Source: Annona cherimola
Taxonomy: Eukaryota > Streptophyta > Magnoliopsida > Magnoliales > Annonaceae
Length of the DNA: 64,000 nt
Direction of reading: 5' to 3'
NCBI GenBank assembly: GCA_030490835.1
Contig: CM059971.1
Coordinates: 27,583,817-27,647,816 of the forward strand
Every line of letters begins with the position of its first letter. Within the stretch, counting starts at the first letter, position 1. The position numbers and the translations under genes are program-made. The notes under the pieces are model-generated. The model was given only the letters and a program-made list of their open reading frames with translations, searched no databases and was not told the DNA's origin. This document shows positions 57,594 through 64,000 of the stretch, piece after piece.

Positions 57594-60219
57594 TCAGCTT
57601 GATGACGGTGCTTGTGTAGCAGTAGATGTCCTTGGCTCCAAAGATATTTCATACCAAGAAAGCACTTCACGAATAGAGGAGAGGACGTCTGACAACTGTC
57701 CAATGGAGGAAGCAAATGAAGTGATCTGCATCTTTAAATCCTAAATCTATATCTCTAGATGTGGAGGGACTGTCACAGGTACGCCGATATCTATGGCTTC
57801 TTCTTCAACGGGCTAAGGAACCTCGTAAGCTTCAGGAATAATGTGACCCATCTCTGTAGCCAACCAATTCCTGTAGTTTGAAGAAGACTCAGGCGATCTA
57901 AAAAAGGTTAGTCCAAGTTCGGTAGCAGACAAACCAAGATGCCAACCGGAAAGTATTACATCTGTAATGGTAGCCCCACTATATTCAGTAAACTTAGTAA
58001 AAGCTCCACTCATAATGGGGACACATTGGAAAATACCAAATTGGTGAAGAAATCTTTGAGGGTTGTAAGAACAATAGTCTGAAACTCCTAGTAAGGTAAG
58101 ACACCTATAATCCCTATAGCTTATAAGAGGATCAACAAATAACCAAAAGGCCTTCCAAACAACTCTCTCCTCAGACAAATTAGATAAGTATAAGAGTAAA
58201 TTTGAAGGTAAAGGTGACCATTCAAGACTTAGCAAAGTACTAGTGAGGTAAGGAAGGTGGACCATATGTTCGGGAAGGAATGGAATACATCCCAAATGTT
58301 CCATTAACTAGATCAGTAAAAAAAAGAGAGAGAGAGAAGAGAGGGAGAATTCAGTAGTACATTCATGAAAAAGTATGATATAAAGAATAGCCTAGCATGA
58401 GAAGTCATTTGATTTTAGATAAAACACAAAGTTATGGGAGATATTCTAACATCCCTTCAACTCATAAATATATTTATAAAATCATAACTTGAGAAAATCA
58501 ACAAAAAACTGACAATATTTCAGATTTTGGTATCTGTTAACTTAGCAATACTCGGAGTTTCAAATTTCGCAACTCAATATTCAAGGTTTTAGATTCAAGC
58601 AAGACCACAGATGCAGCAATACTAAAGTATCATTTCAGGTGTAACAACTTTAAGGCAACTTTCAAAGCTTCAGATATAGCAACTTAAAAGTAGCACATAA
58701 AATTTCATATTGTGGTAATTTTAAAATAACATACAAAATTTTAGAAATTTCAAAGCAACACTCAAAATTTCAGATTTAACAATATTAAAGTGACAAGTAA
58801 CACCTTAGAGGTAGCCATTTCAAGGCAATATTCAAAGTTCCAGATTCAACTACATTTAAGTAGCATGATTTCAGATTTAACAACTTCGAAATAAAAAAAA
58901 TATCTGTAAGATTTCAAATTTAATAACTCTAAGACAACATCCAAAGTTCCAGAAACATTAACATCAAATAGCATTCCAGATGAAACAACTTCAAAGAAAC
59001 TATTCAAAATCTCAGATTTAACAATAAAGCCAGTAAGATTTCAGATTTAACAATTCTAAAACAAACATCCAAATTTCCAGATTTAGTAACATCAAAACAG
59101 TGTGCTCAATTTCAAATTTAACAGTTTTGAAGCAATATTCAAATTTTCAGATTCAACTACATATTGAATCTCAAATTTAGCAATCCTAAAGTAATATCTA
59201 AGTCTCCAGAAACAGCAACATCTAAGAAGCATTTCAATGCAATAGATAAAAGTTCTACAACTTCAAAGTTGCGTTCAACAACATCGATATAACATGCTAA
59301 ATTCGTCAATGTCAGAATAGCATGCAAGAATTTCCAAAAAAATCAAGATTTCAGGAAAAAGAACAAAGCGAGACAGGATGGGAAGAATCAACAAACCAAT
59401 CAAGAGACCAAATTTTTCAGCATCTCAAATAAGTTATCCCAACATTCATGTTTTAACCAGATTTAAAGAATCAAGTTTGGAGCAATACATATTTCTTAAA
59501 AAAAAGAAGCATATAAGTACTTACTTGTAAAACAGCTAGGCACCCCTGTAAAGAGTCAGATCCTTCATGAAATTGAGTTAGTCCTTCATGAATCCCAGTC
59601 AAAATAGTATGAACAAGAGGTTTCTTTAGTATGGCCAAATGCAAAAAAGAAAGAAGTGACAGTTTAAAAATATATCCAAAGGAAGGAGAATTTCAGCAAG
59701 GATTCCTAAAATTAAGGCATTTCTGCATGCAACACCCTTAGGAGTACCAGGATGCTTTCTGCGAATAGAAAACTCCTCATAAAAACAGGTCTAAGGAAAT
59801 TAAGGGAGACTTATTAGGGGCAGACAAATCATAACGTCTAGGATTTGCATTAAACAGAAAAGTAAATAGGTCTTCACCTATAGGCCCAGGAGGCAAAACT
59901 GAAACATCCTTAAAGAGCGGTAATCTAGTAAGTCTAGAAACTTCCTCCAAGAAGGAGACAATTCTACATTTTCAAACCTGAATATTCCTAATGAAGGGAT
60001 CCAAAACTGAGCTGTAGTTTCTAAGAAAGGATAATTCAACACTACCCTGGACAATTCTAAGCGTTCTCCCATATGAAATGAAGCCAATTCAGACCTCTCA
60101 ATAGCTGACAAGGTGGCTATCTACCTAGACAATCTTTGACCAACAAAGGGGATACCCAAACTAGGACTACTCTCATTAGAAGAAGAGAAGTTAGACAGAA
60201 TAGACCAAACACCATTCAT
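57594..60219 (-). pseudogene. Tat-2 antisense gene: DUF7745/plant-mobile-domain-like
   Basis: ATG at 60217-60219 on the minus strand (MNGVWSILSNFSSSNESSPS). The N-terminal half has AQFWIPSLGIFRFENVELSP with SWRKFLDLL, matching the FWDP---FxFGxxELxPTxEEFxxLL pattern of DUF7745/PMD-type proteins. After a frameshift near 59910: VLPPGPIGEDLFTFLFNANP, then GVACRNALILGILAEIL near 59735-59690. A long intron-like gap follows (about 59500-58310, with a degenerate repeat array). The C-terminal exon (58304-57813) has EERVVWKAFWLFVDPLISYR, then LTLLGVSDYCSYNPQRFLHQ-FG and SSNYRNWLATEMG. After three stops the tail (MQITSFASSIGQLSDVLSSI and on) ends at TGA 57594-57596. Homologous to Tat-1 gene B, same place and orientation. 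Broken by one early TAG (60118), a frameshift and late stops. Confidence 0.7.
58520..59340. repeat. Degenerate array of about 50-bp units inside the antisense gene
   Basis: Phrases such as CAACTTCAAAGCAACATTCA, AAATTTCAGATTTAACAA and CAAAGTTCCAGATTC recur with much variation more than ten times. It lies where the coding landmarks of the antisense gene are interrupted, probably in an intron. Confidence 0.7.
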
Positions 60220-60356
60220 GATGGAAAGGAAGATAGACAGCAAAGGAAGAAAATAAAAAAACAACAATAGAGAAAGAAGCAGAACATGTGAGAGGCAATA
60301 TGACAGTGAAGAATAAGACACAATGATGGAATATAAATAGAAAATCTCTGGCAAAA

Positions 60357-60810
60357 CAATCATAGTTGAACAGTATGATCATAAACTAGACAAGTTCAAT
60401 CATGTCAAAAGTCAACCCATTATAAGTTAGAAAATGTATATAATAAGTAGCATGTGTCATATATATGTTAGAATATGAAATATAATCATTATTAGAATGC
60501 TCACATCTACAGTCATCATGTTAAAAGAAGTACTTGTGTCAGACTTCAACACTGTTAATAATGTACTTGCATAAAGGAAATCATGATTGAACAGTATCAT
60601 CAAAAATCAGACAAGTTCAGTCATGTCAAAAGTCAGCTCACTATAAGTCAAAATATGTATAAATTGCAATCATATATATGTCATTATATAAAATTGATAA
60701 AACATAACTGTATGGTTATAGATAAACATTATAAGAGTACCCACATCTGCATCTATCATACCAAGGAAAGTACTTGTGTCAGATTTCAATACTATTCATG
60801 ATGTGATTAC
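60357..60810. repeat. Tandem duplication of about 224 bp upstream of the Tat-2 antisense gene
   Basis: Copies begin at about 60357 and 60581. Shared blocks: TGAACAGTAT, GACAAGTTCARTCATGTCAA, CCCACATCT/CTCACATCT and GTACTTGTGTCAGAYTTCAA. It lies 140 bp beyond the ATG on the 5' side, so it would be in the promoter or leader of that gene. Confidence 0.85.
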
Positions 60811-62839
60811 ACAAAAAAAGAGACGGATAATCTAGGTTCAATCAAATCAAGTTATTCTTCTACAATACCAAATCCTTTCATTCATCATAGGTTTTGCATA
60901 AGTCTATATGTTATGTCCCATCAATGTGATCCATAGGGTCTCATTAACACTTGTGCAATCATTACCAATCCAAGAGAAGATTAGGAAAATATATATAGAC
61001 TGAGGATTGATAGCTTAAATTAAAGGACAAGGTTATCAAAATTTTAAATGTATATATATATATGTGTGTGTGTGTTCAAGCATCATATGACCAAATTTTA
61101 GGAGAAGAAGAAAGAATTGAGCAAGAAGAAAATCTAAGAAAGGAGGATAATACTATGAGAGCATGAAAATACTCCTACTAGAACTTTTTTTAAAAAAAGT
61201 TAAGCAAGAATGAACCATGCAAAATATTCATGAGTCATCCAATTTTTATAGACAAACATGAACTCAAAACTTGTTAAAGTTACTATTATCACATACTTTC
61301 ATAAAACTAATTGAATTAGGTATATGATAATCTGCATAAGAATTTCATCACCATATTTATAGACTGTTAGATAAAATTCTCAAAAGTAAAGGCTCAAATA
61401 GAAAGTAAAAATAATTAGATTGCTTAATTATTAAGGATTGGTATTGCAGAGCCAAAATAAAAAATAAAGAAAAAGGAGCTCATAATTCGGAAATAGGATA
61501 ATATACAATTAGTTACATCATTAATACAGAAGTTTATAATAAACAAATCATCACAAGTAGTTAATAGATTTAAAAAATATAAGAAGAGTTGATCAATACT
61601 CTAAAGTCTTGGATAATTAAAACTCTCAAGAAGCAAGGACCGACATCACTACAAATTGGAAGCACCAAAGGATAAATAGAAAATCCGAGCATTAGTTAGG
61701 TAATAGCTAATGAAATCCTAGATGATTTCTACAAGGCAGAATAGTCACATAAGAAAATACACAAGAAAGCAAATAGGAAACTAATTAAAAGAAATATATT
61801 CAAAATAGTCACCATAGTAAAAGGAATCATGCGAAGAAGTATTAACTTAATATTAGAAAGGCAAAGAAAAAGAAAGAGAGGAAAGTGAAGTATTAGGGGT
61901 TAAATTGTCTAAACATAGGTGAAATTGACTATTATTAGAGTCATAGTTCTTTAATTTTTTTTGTTAAAAAAAACTAAACTTTCCATTATTGATTGGCCTA
62001 TCCAAATCAAATGTAGGCTATACCATGAGTCATCCAGCAACAAATCTGCCAAAAGTACATCATAAGACAACCCATTCCATCAAGGTCTAAAAATCATTTC
62101 AGGATAAGTTAATATGAAATAAAATAATATGAAAGATAGATCTACCTCATGACAAACCCTTGGCAAATTGATATGCTTTAACACAGCCACACACAAGTCA
62201 ACTTAGTTCACCTTTATATCATCAACAAAAATAAATAAATAGCATGAATCTAGCTTTAAACTGTCAAGGATAATTATCACACAAAAAAATTACACATTCT
62301 TGATTAATTTAGAACTGCACAAAACTGTTAGGCATATATGTATTATTACCTACATTCATCATCAAATCAATATAAATACTCAGCATTTTTTCCACAATTC
62401 ATGCTCTATTTAAGAATAGATATATCCACAAACTAATGAATCAATCTGCCCTGACATATATGATTAATAGAGCCTACAAATTATCTTTAGCAAATACAGG
62501 GATCCAAAAATAGCAATTACATTAACTAAAAGGAAAGAGTAAATGATAACAAGAAATCGATAACTTAAACTCAAAAAAAAGGGGAAGGAGACGTCACAAT
62601 AGGTCTGACCAATGACAACCCGATCTGCTAACATTTGAACTATAGGTACAAAGAGCATCCACATCTCATAACAAATTATCCAAAAAAAGAAGGGGAAATA
62701 TAATATGAGAAAACAATCAAACAAACAAAAGGAGAAACAGAGACGAAACCCGTTACTGTTTAGAGTCCAGGTGCTATATCATGGATCTCTAGCTTGACTG
62801 TCAAAAAAGAAAAAAAATCTAAACAAAACTCAAAAACCA
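60811..62839. other. AT-rich non-coding stretch of the Tat-2 tail
   Basis: No gene recognised on either strand. A (TA)n(TG)n microsatellite lies at about 61049-61074. The minus-strand frame at 62464-62724 is hydrophobic and T-rich, without family features. Confidence 0.45.
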
Positions 62840-63540
62840 TCTGCCATTTTCCGCATTTGAGCTTTCGAACGGCAGCAGTGTCGTCTCAGCCCTGGCGATC
62901 CAGCTCCAGCGGCAGTGTTTCCTCCCTGACAGCCTCTCAAAGTCGTAGGTGCTCCTCTCCAGAAGGAAACCCTTCAGCTTCACCTCCCCAATCCAACCTG
63001 CAGCACAACAACCATTAAAGGCCACCATGATCGAATCATCCCAAGTAAACAAGCTGCCAATGGCAGCAGCTATCTCCAGCTATAGCCTGCCGGAAACCAG
63101 CCCTCATTCATCTTCTCTTTAGGCGAAACCTCAACCCAAATAACGAAAACATATTTGAGGCCCTAGTGTCGGGAACGAAAAGACAGCAGGGGCTTACCGG
63201 TGACGGATCGATAAAAGAAGCGAGATCTGGCAACCGGAGAAGAGAAATCTCGGTCGTCAACTCCTGTAGCGTCGTCTCCTCTCCCGTGATCAGCCCTTCC
63301 CCTTTCTGCATCTTAGTGTTCAATCGGCTAATAATAGCTCCACCATCATCTACCTCCTGGCCGTCTAACCTTCCAGCTACCGTCGATTTCCTTTCCAGCA
63401 GCCGATGTCTTCGCTCTGACCAGCGTTGATAGCCCAAGAGAATGAGGTTTACACAGGCGGTGGCAAGCAAAGAGAAATGAAGGAAAGCTCGTAACCTAAC
63501 CCTAAAAGCCCTTTTGAAAATGGTAGTCCGCACAAGCATT
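62840..63540 (-). promoter_or_regulatory. GC-rich block at the 5' side of the Tat-2 antisense region
   Basis: Clearly richer in GC and CG than its surroundings, and placed much like the Tat-1 island at 23640-24480. A minus-strand frame of 143 codons (63539-63108; GRLDGQEVDDGGAIISRLNT) is open but not recognised. It might be a first exon, a leader or just composition. Confidence 0.3.
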
Positions 63541-64000
63541 TCAATTGCATGCTATCACAACGATCGTGCCACTCGAACCGTCCATCTAATCTCGGATTTC
63601 CGAAATTGATGAGGTACGCTAATTTTCCCTTAGATTTAAATAAGGAAGATTATACATTCTAGTATGGTATTCATTTCTAAAAAAAAGGAGAAAGGAGAAG
63701 AAGCATTATACATACATTATCTTTTTAATAATAATATTGTTATTATTATAAATCCTTCATTGTAACGTATGCATATATTTATGAGTAAATAATGAAAAAA
63801 ACAATAAATAAGAGAGAGTTAAAAAAATTATATGAACAAGAATTGAAAAGTAATTAGTAAAAATGTTTTCAACAAAATTTAAGATCAAAAAAATATACAT
63901 GTAAATAAAATAATAATAATAATAGTAATAAATAAATAAAAAGGCTATAGATCTCATATGAAGATCAATGAAAATTGGTAGATATAAGAATACTGCAACA
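63541..64000. other. AT-rich window end
   Basis: No gene and no match to the Tat-2 LTR. It may be element tail or flanking DNA. Confidence 0.4.

Larger units (their letters stand above)
41858..64000 (+). mobile_element. Tat-2: second Tat-type Ty3/gypsy element (3' end not in window)
   Basis: A 5' LTR (about 41858-44192), tRNA-Arg-like primer site, gag, protease, RT, RNase H, second RNase H and integrase follow in order on the plus strand, then an antisense DUF7745-like gene. No 3' LTR match was found before 64000, so the end is either outside the window or lost; the last 450 bases may be flanking DNA. Integrase is split by a solo-LTR-like insertion at 49767-55919. Unlike Tat-1 it keeps gag. 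Sequence is well diverged from Tat-1, so this is a different family of the same branch. Confidence 0.8.

Noticed and set aside
62580..62600. Polypurine stretch as the end of the Tat-2 interior
   Set aside because: AAAAAAAAGGGGAAGGAGA looks like a PPT, but no LTR start similar to the 5' LTR follows it.

Overview
This window is nuclear DNA of a flowering plant. It opens with the 3' part of an organelle RNA-editing PPR-DYW gene. The rest is typical plant repeat DNA: Ty3/gypsy elements with a Tat-type layout (tRNA-Arg-like primer site, two RNase H domains), a SIRE-like Ty1/copia element, solo LTRs and MITEs. No species marker is visible. All positions, frames and repeat comparisons come from reading the sequence by eye; family names rest on recognised motifs, not on a search.

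Layout. 1-1557: PPR-DYW gene resembling RARE1, cut off at its 5' side by the window edge. 1558-8537: non-coding, with a few exon-like pieces and a 1.2-kb long-TIR element (5574-6779). 8538 to about 10740: decayed Tat-type LTR with a duplicated promoter block and a 410-bp MITE whose empty site survives in the neighbouring duplicate. 12660-36874: one Tat-type element (Tat-1), LTRs about 1.17 kb, gag lost, pol broken. Its 3' LTR is split by a complete copia element on the minus strand (25743-36678, TSD AAACG). 36875-41857: spacer with MITEs, inverted repeats and a DUF4283-like fragment. About 41858 to the window end: a second Tat-type element (Tat-2), whose integrase region is split by a 6.15-kb solo-LTR-like insertion (49767-55919, TSD GAATG/GAACG).

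The most interesting content is the extra genes carried by these retroelements. Both Tat elements carry, just after integrase and antisense to pol, relatives of the same gene (DUF7745/plant-mobile-domain-like). Tat-1 carries a second antisense gene with a clear plant mobile domain motif and intron-like junctions. The copia element carries a third ORF between RNase H and its 3' LTR, of the 'putative plant transposon protein' type, ending in a coiled coil. All are now broken by stops and frameshifts. Tat-type LTRs in the window also share a 22-nt hairpin followed directly by a copy of the first 10 nt of the primer binding site.

The only gene here likely to be functional is the PPR gene. Nothing shows an active transposon: every pol frame is interrupted, and several lesions look like G-to-A decay, as expected for old methylated copies.
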